A stretch of DNA of 64,000 bases from Ruegeria sp. R13_0. GTDB lineage: Bacteria > Pseudomonadota > Alphaproteobacteria > Rhodobacterales > Rhodobacteraceae. The stretch spans positions 1 through 64,000 of the forward strand of contig NZ_JAGHRB010000004.1 of assembly GCF_017743995.1 (NCBI RefSeq), in the 5' to 3' direction. Both the position numbers and the translations under genes were made by a program. The notes under the pieces are model-generated. The model ran no database searches, was not told where the DNA came from, and saw only the letters and a list, made by a program, of their open reading frames with translations. Shown one piece after another: positions 1 to 9,800 of this stretch (position 1 is the first letter of the stretch; every line of letters starts with the position of its first letter).

Positions 1-34
1 TGGCCAGATCAACGCCGATTGTGGTAACTTGCAT
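1..34 (-). CDS. IS110-family transposase/recombinase, 5' end only
   Basis: Only the first 11 codons are in the window; the gene runs off the left edge. The visible N-terminus, MQVTTIGVDLA, is the typical opening of IS110-family DEDD recombinases, whose first catalytic Asp lies in this stretch. A GAGAGGAG ribosome-binding site sits 7-8 bases upstream of the ATG. IS110 elements are moved by this recombinase together with a structured RNA made from the non-coding end of the element, which in the IS110 subgroup lies just upstream of the gene. Family assignment rests on 11 residues, so it is good but not certain. Confidence 0.7.
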   Translation of the reverse strand, partial: MQVTTIGVDLA

Positions 35-719
35 GGGGTGGCTCCTCTCATAAGCAGTCTTAGACAACTGCACTATGGCGCATTGCGACGCCCGTTGGAG
101 CAGGAGCCATCCACACCATCAGGTTTGTGGCCCTCATGACAACCGATACTTCCCGCGCGCCTTGCCCTTGGGAGCAGACGACGAACACGTCATCGATACG
201 TTCCTTACAAAGGAACCGCTCGAAGCAATGATCGCTGTGTTTTGGCTTAGGAGTTCACTCCAGAAGACAAAACACTGAACTCAAACGAGATCAGGATCAT
301 TGCCATCGAGTACGTCGAGGACGAAGTGCCGTCCTGTCCAATCCCAATATTGGCGGCCCAGCCATCGCGGCTGGTGGGTTGATAGTTTCCTTGACCTATG
401 AACCGTTGCTTGCTTGTCAAGGGCAGCACGGCGTAGTGAACCCACGGTTACCGACTCAGAGATCAGGCCGGACTCAACATGTGTAAGTTAAAGTAACTAT
501 TTGTTTTTACCTTATTTTGGCTTGGGGTGGTTATCCGAACGTGATACCTTCATGCGCAAGGGTGCCGGGTGAGGTCCGGATTTAGCTGCGATCCGCTAAT
601 CATGCAAACTGCGGAGAACGATAAACTTGAGCCCGAAGCGCAAAATGCGGAAAGTTGCTCCAACGGCAGCGAACCACAAGAAACCCACTTTGAACATGGT
701 GATGACGACCCTTAAACTT
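35..719. other. Gene-free stretch, probably the left end of the IS110 element plus flank
   Basis: No convincing coding region is seen on either strand; short open frames here lack ribosome-binding sites and recognisable sequence. The part next to the recombinase start (roughly 35-400) is where an IS110-subgroup element would carry its left end and guide RNA, but I could not place the element boundary. A 33-residue hydrophobic frame starting near 698 on the minus strand has only a weak, badly spaced ribosome-binding site and is not called. Confidence 0.4.
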
Positions 720-3700
720 TTACAGGTCAACGGTGCTAGTAACCCCATCTGAATATCGGCAACTGAGCTTCCAGCCAATTCCGTCTTTGCGCACCGCCAG
801 ATAGGTCGGTCCATCACCTGCAGAAGGGCGTGTTGCCGCGACCTTGCAAAAATAATCGATTCCGCCCTGCCTTACAGCTATCGTTTCACAATCGACAAAG
901 TCCTCGTCGATAGCATTTGCAAATGGAAATGGCGACCACATTGCCGAAGTGTGGATAGAATGCACCCGCGTGATCAGACTACCTTGATCATCATTCAGGT
1001 CTGCCTTGGCGATGCAGCCCCGGTGTTCGTCGCCTGAAAGGAAAACAACGTGCTTGATCGCGTTCTCTGCGATAAACGCAAGCAAGTCACGCATGGTTTC
1101 AGGGTATCCGTCCCACCCATCGGAATGAAGGGCGCTGAGGTTTCCGGCATTCAAATCACTGTTGCGTTGCACTGCACGTCGGTGACGTGGCAGCAGCATT
1201 GACGGCGTGACGACGAACTTCGGTAACGATTTGATTTCATTTTGGTTCAGCCAGTTTTTCAGGTGGGCAATGTCGGGATCCGCAAAGAGCTTCGCAGTGT
1301 TCAGCATTCCGACTTTTCGATGTGATCGCATCGTCCGTGCATCAAGGAAGTAGAACGGGAATCCATCGAAACTGAAATCGCGCAGCACTTTGTTCACACC
1401 GCGCTGGTACTTTTCAAACGCGGGCCAGCCATTTTGCAGCGCGGCTTGGTTCTGTGCCGTGTCTGGCGTTGCGACCGGTTCCCAATTGTCCGTAATCTCG
1501 TGATCATCGAGCAGCATGAAAGACGGGACAGAGCGCAGAGCGGTACGGGTGCTGCGCATACGCAACCAGTTTTCATAGGGAATGCGGTATTTGTCATCGC
1601 TGTCCGAAGGATCAAACAATCCGGCGGTCGGATCCACATAGACCTGATCGCCCGCAAAGATCATGAAACGAGGCGCTTCTTCCGGCGGGCCATCCAATGC
1701 ATCCGCAATGCTCTGATATGATGCAGACGCGACGGGTGCATCGAAGAAACCAGTTGGGTATTGGCAGGATGCCAGCGTGAATCGCGTTTCGTTCAAAACG
1801 GCGTCCAATGTCTGGTCCGGGATGATGCCATCCATCAACCTCCGGTCCTGTCCCAAAGCCTTGGCGACAGCGGCGCTGTTCACCATGGCCTGCTCAGCCG
1901 GTGTCGTATCCCTGTCGTGGATGTTACGTTCTGTTCCAAGCGAGTCTGTATTTTTGCCCCCCTCAGGATCCGTCGCCGAGCCAGGCGTTGCGAGTTTCAT
2001 GAGGTCGCTCGTCGCCTTCGACATGCGCTCGAAGGTTATGTATTCGAAATCACTGCGCTCTCTCTGAATGTCATAGTCGTTGGGATCAAATTGTATGACC
2101 CGTCCGGCCTGCGCGATGAAATAGCCGACAACCGGCAGAAACAGGGTGTCGGATTCGTCGTAGACAAGTAAAAGCAGCGTGGCGTTGCCTGCATGCAGGG
2201 GATCATGGTGCGGAAACGCAGTGGGTGGCGGCACTTCGAAGGCTGCCCAACGATGATCCGTCAGGTCCTCGATCTTGAGAACGATCATGTGTTCGACAAC
2301 ATAATCAGGCGTCCACTCTGCGGTTTGATCGTCGGGGCGGAGAATCTGGTCTCCGACGACCTGAGCGCGCAGCATCACGATCGCCTGGGCTTCGCGATGT
2401 GTTGGCGCCGATCCCAATCTTGCGATCAGCTTTGCCTTGGAGCCTTGGACTTCTTTGGTGATGATCGGCCCAATCCACGGCGGAAATGCGACTTTTTCAT
2501 CATTTGGGTCTCCGGCCGTCAGGTCTGAGAAATCTTGATCTAGAAACGTCTCGATCCGGCTAGCGGTTGCAAATCGCTTTGTGCCAATCAACGAATCCTG
2601 ATGACCGGCCCCGTCGTTTATGAACGGATCGACGAAATGCGCGCCTGCGTCGTCGAGGATCGTCTCCATTCGGTCCAGCGTCGATATCGCCGACATCCCA
2701 TTTTCTTCGCCATGCATACTGAGCGTCGGGAAATGCCAATGTTGGCGAAACAACCTGCGGGACACCCTTTGATTGCGTCCATGCCGATCCGTCATCATCG
2801 CGTAGCGTGCATAGTGCAATGCTGTGCTAACCGTGCGGAGGCTCAACGCGCCGAAATGCTCATCCAGATAGGTCAGAACGTCTGGTTCCATGTTCTCTGA
2901 GCTGAAATTTCGACCATAAATCGCATCCATTCGATGTCGTGTCCGCGTCCATGGCGTCCGTTTCCATGGCAAAATCGGATTCTCGATGTCGAATTCTTCG
3001 ATCGGGTAAGGCAGGCTGGTGAGCAGGCGATCCAGCAAGTCATCCGCCAGCGTCGGGTCTTGTGGCTTGAACTGATAGTTGTCGGGAAGGAACTCGATCA
3101 GATACCGCGTCGCATAGGCCTTGAAAATGTTGATCGGCGTAAAGACGACAAGCGGCCCGACTTGCGAGAATACGGCGCGGTTGACTTTGGATGGATGGCC
3201 AGACGCGGGCAAGGCCGAAAACCTGCCGCTCAGCGCAGCCATGCTGAACATGACCGTTCCCATGCAATGCGCGACGACGTCTACCTGTCCATCCGGAGAC
3301 GCCTGTGCGGCTAGGTCAATCACCCAACCAACATCTTTGTCAGCGACCTGCTCAATACTCCAGGGTTTAGTCGCCGTATCGGGCACGGTGCTTTCTGTTC
3401 CATCCGGTAAGGTAAATGTCGTGGCACTGGAAAAAAGTGGGCTGGTGCGAAGATCGGCAAGCCACACGTCTCGGCCGGTGTCAAAAATTCGACTCGCAAG
3501 GTTGGGTTCGACGGCGTGATGCGCAAATGTGGTCGCACCAGAACTGTAACCGTGCAGCATGACGACGGGCCGTTTGGTCGAATTTTCGTGCTTGTATTGC
3601 GTGATCCAGACTTCGGTATCTATCGGATCGTGTTCCTCACCAAGTTCGGGCACCTCAGCGGCAAATGTCTTTTTCACAATTGTTGCTGGAACTGAGCCGC

Positions 3701-6482
3701 TGGGGACACTGCTGACTTTCAATTCAGCAGGTGGCTGGAAGTGGATTTCATCATTTGCAGGATCCAGATCTTCGTCGGGTGCGCGGAAACTCCAGATATG
3801 GATGCCAAGCAGCATTCGCAGGAAATATCCCAGGAACCCGATCATGTCCCCAATTGCACTTACAGCATCGTCTTGGCGGGCAATGCGAAAGAGTGGAATG
3901 TTGATCCGTGCGAAAAAAGCCAGATCGAGCTTGAGTACCGGCTTTGAAGATGACGACAGTCCGGGGAATTCCTCCAGATCCACGTCCATCAGCTGCCGCC
4001 ACGGATTGCCCCTGCGTGCATAGGTAAACCGCTTGAGCCCAACGATCTTGTTGCCATCCAGCGCTATGTCAGCTCCGGCCTCGGCGGTGCCGATATCCAG
4101 ATCATATACGAAGCCGCGCAGCTCTCCGCTGCGGCTGGCAATGGCGATACCCGACTTGATGCGCGCAAACAGGCCGGGGCCATCACCGCCATCGACCAAT
4201 GCCTGATATGTGTCGCGCGCGCCCCGGTTGGGCAACCAGGCCGCCAAGGCCCTGACGATACGGCCAAAGCCAAATGAACTTTGGCGTTCAAATACCTTGA
4301 GCGTGCCGCTGATCGGGGCCTTGAACACAGCAAGCTCGTTCAGTTTCTCCTCACGCAGTTCAGGCGGATCCCAGCTGTCATTGAGAGATTTCCAATTGTC
4401 GTCATCCGCATAAATCCGAACTGTGCTTTGCAGGTGAGCGTTGGACGGATCAACCGAAACACTCAGGGTGCAATCGCCCCCCGTCGCTGGTGACAGATCA
4501 GCAATTTGTTTGGGCGCGAAGCGCAGGGTCAACTCAACAACATAAGATGCCGTTGACCCGTTTTGCGGCGCCATTTGAACCTTTCCGACAAGGCGCTCGA
4601 AGACTTCGACCTCTGTGCGCGGCTTGGGCGCTGCGACATCGGTCCCCCGGAACACAGGCCGTTCAAGGGGGGCTATGGGCGCAACTGCAGGCGGAGCGTC
4701 TTCATATCCCCAGATATTAGCAAGGTTTTCGGCCGCACGCAGCGCGACTGCCGAAATCGTCAGTGCCGGATTTGCCCCAAGCGCGGTCGGCACGATCGAT
4801 CCGTCCAGTACGACCAAACCATCGTGCAAACTTGAAGACGTGCTTGAGGCGTAGACGCGTCCAAACGGATCAACAACACCATCGGCGCCGGTATCACCCA
4901 TGACCAGACCACCGAGCGGATGGACCGTCGTAACTGGCCCCTTTTGATCTTTCAGCAACCAGTTCATGGATTTTGGCAGCAGCCTCCAAACCGGGTTTGG
5001 AATGATGTGACCGCCAGTAATGTCTGTCAGACCAGATAGGGTGTCGACTTCGGTGTTAAAAATCGGATGATCTCGGACATCGCTCCAGTGCATCTCAGCG
5101 ATTCCGTCACGGTCCGGCGTCGGGTCACCGTTTAGGGTGATGTGGCCGCCCGCGCCGTCATTCCCCATCACCGCAAACAGCGCAGTATTGTCTATTCTCT
5201 CTTCAGCAACCGAATAAATGTCGTCCTGCGGGAAGCCTTTTGAATGCGTGGACCAATCGATTTCGTCCAAACTGTGAAGTGCGTTCACTGTTCCAAATAT
5301 CTCTTTGAATGCGATGCGCAGCGAAGCTGGAACAGAAATTTCTTCGATCAATACACCTGCGGTGTCGCGCAAGTCGATGATGCCTGTAATCGTAGGGCCG
5401 ATTTGACGTTGGGAGGGTTGTACCTGTTCGCTGGCTACATTGTTTACTCGGGCACTTGTATTGTAGTCTGCGACCAGCATATCGCCATTTGTCGAACAAC
5501 GTTTTCCGATCATCGCATCCGAGACGACAAGACCTTCTGATTTTGACCGCAGCAGAATCTCGGTGGACCCAAGAGTGCCTGCCGCGACGATGACCTTTCG
5601 CGCGCGAACCCTGACAACTTCGGGATCGCCGTTCGCGTCAGAGTGGCGTTCGCGCAGGGCCGCGTTCGTGTAAACGGTGTTTACGACCCAGTTGTCGCCG
5701 TCTTTTTCAATGTGCAAAACCGTTGCGCCGCTGAAAATGTCCGCGCCATTTTGCTGTGCTTGGACCAGTAGATTGACATCCAATGAATCTTTGGCACCGA
5801 AATTGCAGCCCGTCGCGCAATCCCCGCACATCTTGCACATCTTCAGGGCGACGTTTCCAGTATTTGTACGATCCTCCATGGCCACGGTAATGGCGGCAGG
5901 ACGAAACTTGCCGCCAGGCGCTATGCCCTCAAGCGAATTGTATTTCTGCGGTGGGCCGCCAGGGCGCTTGAGAATAGTATTTGGAGCGTTGTCGGCGGTC
6001 GCGCCAAGCAATGCAGATGCGCGGTCAAAATAGTTTCGCCATGTATCCAAGTCAGAAAGTGCCGCCGGCCATCCGGATTGAAAAATTTCGGGGCGAGGCA
6101 CCTCCATCACGCCTGCATTGATCAGGGAGCCACCGCCGACGCCGTTTGCCGTTACCGTTGTCACACCCCTCCCCAGCCGGACATCAAACAGTCCTTCCCG
6201 ATGTCCATCTCGGCGGAGATGCTTGGGCAATTCAGCTAGTCCGGTCGGGAAGGCGCCAGGCAAATATTCTCTACCACGTTCCAGAATGCCGATCGTAATG
6301 CGCTGGTTGTCATGATGTTTCCCAGCGAGCGTCGCCGCAGAGATAGCGCCTCCATACCCGCTCCCAATTATCAAAATGTCGAAATGCACATCGTCGGGGT
6401 CGGTCAGAACGCGGCCTACAAGGTTTTCAAAGCCTTGCGAAATCCAAGCGGTGCGAGAATCAGTGTCCAAGTTAACCGGCAT
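720..6482 (-). CDS. GMC oxidoreductase / alpha/beta hydrolase / PhoD-like phosphatase fusion protein
   Basis: A 1920-residue multidomain enzyme. Residues about 33-600 are a GMC (cholesterol oxidase-like) flavoenzyme: the FAD motif GSGYGG is at 40-45, a Cys-rich CKMCGDCATGC segment near 212-226, and the C-terminal GANPALTISAVALR near 570. A linker domain (about 650-930) follows. An alpha/beta hydrolase spans about 960-1310, with HGYSSG near 977, a nucleophile elbow reading AHCMG near 1072 (Cys where Ser is usual) and a GAGHQD histidine near 1292. A PhoD-like metallophosphatase occupies about 1570-1900 (GDQVYVD, DDHEITDNW, SGDEH). I start at the ATG at 6482 (GGGGGAAG eight bases upstream) rather than 102 bases further up. 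No signal peptide is visible. The substrate is unknown; a sterol, lipid or polyester is a guess. It is divergent from the cyclase-ATPase gene. Confidence 0.85.
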   Translation of the reverse strand: MPVNLDTDSRTAWISQGFENLVGRVLTDPDDVHFDILIIGSGYGGAISAATLAGKHHDNQRITIGILERGREYLPGAFPTGLAELPKHLRRDGHREGLFDVRLGRGVTTVTANGVGGGSLINAGVMEVPRPEIFQSGWPAALSDLDTWRNYFDRASALLGATADNAPNTILKRPGGPPQKYNSLEGIAPGGKFRPAAITVAMEDRTNTGNVALKMCKMCGDCATGCNFGAKDSLDVNLLVQAQQNGADIFSGATVLHIEKDGDNWVVNTVYTNAALRERHSDANGDPEVVRVRARKVIVAAGTLGSTEILLRSKSEGLVVSDAMIGKRCSTNGDMLVADYNTSARVNNVASEQVQPSQRQIGPTITGIIDLRDTAGVLIEEISVPASLRIAFKEIFGTVNALHSLDEIDWSTHSKGFPQDDIYSVAEERIDNTALFAVMGNDGAGGHITLNGDPTPDRDGIAEMHWSDVRDHPIFNTEVDTLSGLTDITGGHIIPNPVWRLLPKSMNWLLKDQKGPVTTVHPLGGLVMGDTGADGVVDPFGRVYASSTSSSLHDGLVVLDGSIVPTALGANPALTISAVALRAAENLANIWGYEDAPPAVAPIAPLERPVFRGTDVAAPKPRTEVEVFERLVGKVQMAPQNGSTASYVVELTLRFAPKQIADLSPATGGDCTLSVSVDPSNAHLQSTVRIYADDDNWKSLNDSWDPPELREEKLNELAVFKAPISGTLKVFERQSSFGFGRIVRALAAWLPNRGARDTYQALVDGGDGPGLFARIKSGIAIASRSGELRGFVYDLDIGTAEAGADIALDGNKIVGLKRFTYARRGNPWRQLMDVDLEEFPGLSSSSKPVLKLDLAFFARINIPLFRIARQDDAVSAIGDMIGFLGYFLRMLLGIHIWSFRAPDEDLDPANDEIHFQPPAELKVSSVPSGSVPATIVKKTFAAEVPELGEEHDPIDTEVWITQYKHENSTKRPVVMLHGYSSGATTFAHHAVEPNLASRIFDTGRDVWLADLRTSPLFSSATTFTLPDGTESTVPDTATKPWSIEQVADKDVGWVIDLAAQASPDGQVDVVAHCMGTVMFSMAALSGRFSALPASGHPSKVNRAVFSQVGPLVVFTPINIFKAYATRYLIEFLPDNYQFKPQDPTLADDLLDRLLTSLPYPIEEFDIENPILPWKRTPWTRTRHRMDAIYGRNFSSENMEPDVLTYLDEHFGALSLRTVSTALHYARYAMMTDRHGRNQRVSRRLFRQHWHFPTLSMHGEENGMSAISTLDRMETILDDAGAHFVDPFINDGAGHQDSLIGTKRFATASRIETFLDQDFSDLTAGDPNDEKVAFPPWIGPIITKEVQGSKAKLIARLGSAPTHREAQAIVMLRAQVVGDQILRPDDQTAEWTPDYVVEHMIVLKIEDLTDHRWAAFEVPPPTAFPHHDPLHAGNATLLLLVYDESDTLFLPVVGYFIAQAGRVIQFDPNDYDIQRERSDFEYITFERMSKATSDLMKLATPGSATDPEGGKNTDSLGTERNIHDRDTTPAEQAMVNSAAVAKALGQDRRLMDGIIPDQTLDAVLNETRFTLASCQYPTGFFDAPVASASYQSIADALDGPPEEAPRFMIFAGDQVYVDPTAGLFDPSDSDDKYRIPYENWLRMRSTRTALRSVPSFMLLDDHEITDNWEPVATPDTAQNQAALQNGWPAFEKYQRGVNKVLRDFSFDGFPFYFLDARTMRSHRKVGMLNTAKLFADPDIAHLKNWLNQNEIKSLPKFVVTPSMLLPRHRRAVQRNSDLNAGNLSALHSDGWDGYPETMRDLLAFIAENAIKHVVFLSGDEHRGCIAKADLNDDQGSLITRVHSIHTSAMWSPFPFANAIDEDFVDCETIAVRQGGIDYFCKVAATRPSAGDGPTYLAVRKDGIGWKLSCRYSDGVTSTVDL

Positions 6483-6875
6483 TGCAACGTCTTCCCCCGA
6501 GTTCAAAAAGCGTTGGGAAACGGCGGTAATCTGGTCCGGTACTAAAATCCCAAAGCAAAAAATGCTGTGTAATTGGACAGTCATTTGCTCAGAGCAGAAC
6601 TGTCCGATGCACTTATTTATTCAAACAACTCAGCAACCAATTGTACGCGTGGCGGCTAAAAATACAAGAAATAGGCCAGACAAACGCCTTCTAACCCGAA
6701 TATCCTCGGCAAGCACTTACAACACGTTCTTCGCAAATCCGTCTAAATGTGTAAGCATTAGCCTGATTTTAGGTCGTGCTGACGCGAACTGAAGCTCGAT
6801 TTGGTGAACATTTTTCTGACCATTTCGATGCCTTCCCATCTCCATGCGTCAGCATCCCGTTGTTGGAAAGGGATT
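6483..6875. promoter_or_regulatory. Shared divergent promoter region of the two giant genes
   Basis: About 390 bases separate the start codons of the oxidoreductase-hydrolase-phosphatase gene (minus) and the cyclase-ATPase gene (plus). The stretch is AT-richer than the genes and must hold both promoters. I cannot point to specific promoter or operator sequences in it. Confidence 0.45.
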
Positions 6876-9800
6876 ATGGGCGAGGGCAATTCTATTCTGG
6901 CGAGCTTTTTACCTTTACGCTTGCTTGGAAGCATGTATCCCAGGCACCGCGCACGCCCCTCTGTCGTCAGACTTTCTGGCGCGGCTCTGTTTGTGGATGT
7001 GTCACGCTACACTGCGCTTGTTGAACAGTTGGCGCGCCGTGGCCAGACGGGCCTTGAAGAAATACCCAAGCTGCTTGACCAGACCTATTCACGATCAGCG
7101 AACCAAATCATGGCGAACGGAGGCGAGGTGCTCAGCTTCTCCGGAGATTCCTTCCTCGCTTATTGGCCTGCGGACACGCTCGGCGCTGCGGAAGCTGTTC
7201 GTCGCGCGATATCATGTGCAGGTGCAATCTGCCGAAAAAGCGAGAGAGGTGCTGATCTTTCTGTAGTCTCAGATACACCCGCCATTCACGCCGGTATCGG
7301 TTTTGGCGAGATGTGGGTGGCGACGGTTGGCGGAAATCCGGTTTGGAACCTGATCTTCGGTGGCACAGCCATCCTGCAAGCGGCTACAGCGCAATCTCAT
7401 GCTCGCAGTTCCAGCTATGCATTATCCGACGTTGCGCAGGCGGTACTGGACACCTCCGCGGACCCCGTGGTCAAACCGGCTCAAGCTGATCTGAGCGATT
7501 GCCCGCCTTACTCATGGCTTCGCGGCTTCTTGCCACAACATTTTCAGGACAACCTTTTTCCTCGCGAAGAAGATCGCAACCAGGACAGCGCGTCTGGGCG
7601 CAACACGCTTCACAGCTTGAAAGACGTTGACGCGAAGCTGGATGAATTGGCCGAGGTTCGTCCGATTTCAGCGCTATTTGCGCGGATTGTCGGGATCTCC
7701 ACCGACAGTCCACCTGCAACGGAACAGTTTCAGGCGCTATGTGTCTCGTTGCAGGCATTGTTGATCGCGCGGGATTGTCCGGTCGGCGAAATGCTCATCG
7801 ATGATAAAGGCCTGGTTTATTGGGTCGCCTTTGGGGAACCTGGAAAATTCCATCGTGACGATCCGCAACGCGCCCTTGATGCCGCGTGCGCGATCCGTGC
7901 AACCGTTCTGGCGCACGGATTTGACACTTCTATTGGAATTGCAACAGGTGAAGCATTGTTCCGGGTCGTCGGAAGTCCGCGTTGTCGTCAATGGATGGTT
8001 ATTGGCCAAACCGTCAACCGCGCCGCCCGCTTAATGACCGAAACCGATGGGGCAATACTATGCGACGCCCCGACCGAGCGTGTCGCACGCAGCGAGTTCT
8101 TGTTCAAGCGGCGTGGAACGCTTCAGCTTTTGGGTCTTAGCGATATGACACCCGTGTTCGAACCGCTGGAACGTACACCCAGCACCGTATCCTCTGTCGA
8201 TATCGTCGGGCGAACGAAAGAGATCGAGGCGCTGAAATCCGCATTCGAAAATGTCAAATCCGGCGCAAACCACATTGTCATTGTCGACGGCGAAGCAGGT
8301 ATTGGCAAGACAACTCTAGTCAAGGCGTTTGCCGATGATCTCAAAGCGGAAGGATATGCGGTCTCGATTGCTTGCGCTGACCGCGAAGTTCAAAGAACCT
8401 CGCTGCTGATCTGGCGTAGAGTTTTGGAATTTCTTGTCGGAGTGCCCATTGATAGCAATGGGAATCAAGTTCTTGAACTGATCCGGGTTCGCACGCAAAA
8501 TCAACAAGATATAGAAAAGCGGCTTCCACTGCTTGGCGATGTACTCAGCATTGATATTCCACAAACCGAGATGACTCGGCATTTGCAAGGTGCCCATCGC
8601 GCCGACGCAACAATGCGCTTGCTTGGCACCATTATTGATCGACTGGGTCCACGCCCCCTAACCTTGGTATTGGAAGATTGCCAGTGGCTAGATTCCGCGT
8701 CCTGGCGTTCGGTGGAATGGGTGTTCGGTTCCGTTGATTCTCTATTTTTAGTTCTATGTGTTCGCGCGGGCGAAGCCCCGGAAGAGCTTGAGGATCTGCG
8801 TCGACGTACAAATCTGATAGGTTGGCAAAGTGACGGTCCAGCGGTTGCGTCACATCGGGCATGTGAAACGTTAAAATTGATGGCGCTGGATGAACGTTCC
8901 ATTCAACAACTCGTGGCCCGTACACTTGGCGATGCTCCACCAAGTGATGAACTGGCTGAAAACGTGTCTCGACTAGCTGGCGGAAACCCGTTTTTCGCCG
9001 AGGAGATCTCCCTGTCCCTAAGGAACCAAGGGCTGATTACGCTCCGGGACGGGTTTTGGTGTTCGAGCAGGCCTTTGGATGAATTGACGTTTTTTGAGGG
9101 TGTCGAAAAAGTTATTCGCGAGCGGGTCGACCGCCTGGACATGGCCGTGCAGAAAGTTCTCAAATCCGCTGCGGTGATTGGACGTCGATTTAACATCTCT
9201 GCACTCAGGTTTCTCAATGGTGCAGGGGCTAAAAAAATCGTCCTCCAACTGGCTGACGCCCAACTGATCACAGACACCGATGAACCCGATGTGTACGAAT
9301 TTCGCCACGGGCAAATTCGTGATGTCGTGTACAATTCGATTCCCAGCGAAATTCGGCGTCAATTGCATGGGGCCATTGCACGCTGGATTGAAACCACCCG
9401 CCCCCAAGCCACAGGTGCGGATCTTGCCATCTTGGTACAGCATTTCGAAGCGGCGGACGACTTTGATCATGCCGTAAAGTACGCAGACCTGGCGGCAACA
9501 AACGCGGTGCAGGTCGGTGCTTTTCGAGAGGTAGAGTCCTTTGTGGGTATTTGCCTTGACCATGAACGACGTCAACGCGCGTTGGAACCGCTGGAAAAGC
9601 TGCGCTCGGTGCGTTGGCGACGGCAACTGGCCGAAGCGCATTACAGTCGGGGCGACATTCGGGCGCAGGGAGTGGCCATCCGCAAAGCGCTTGATGTGGC
9701 CGGGCAACCCGTCCCAACGAACAGCGGCAGGATCCTCATGTTGCTGATCATGCGTTTCTTGTTGCTCTATTTGAGGAACCTGTTGCCCATCATTCAAAAA

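Noticed and set aside
596..817. Small hydrophobic frame downstream of the giant fusion gene (minus strand)
   Set aside because: It overlaps the end of the giant gene in another frame, and the internal ATG near 698 has only a weak, distant ribosome-binding site; no conserved pattern is visible.
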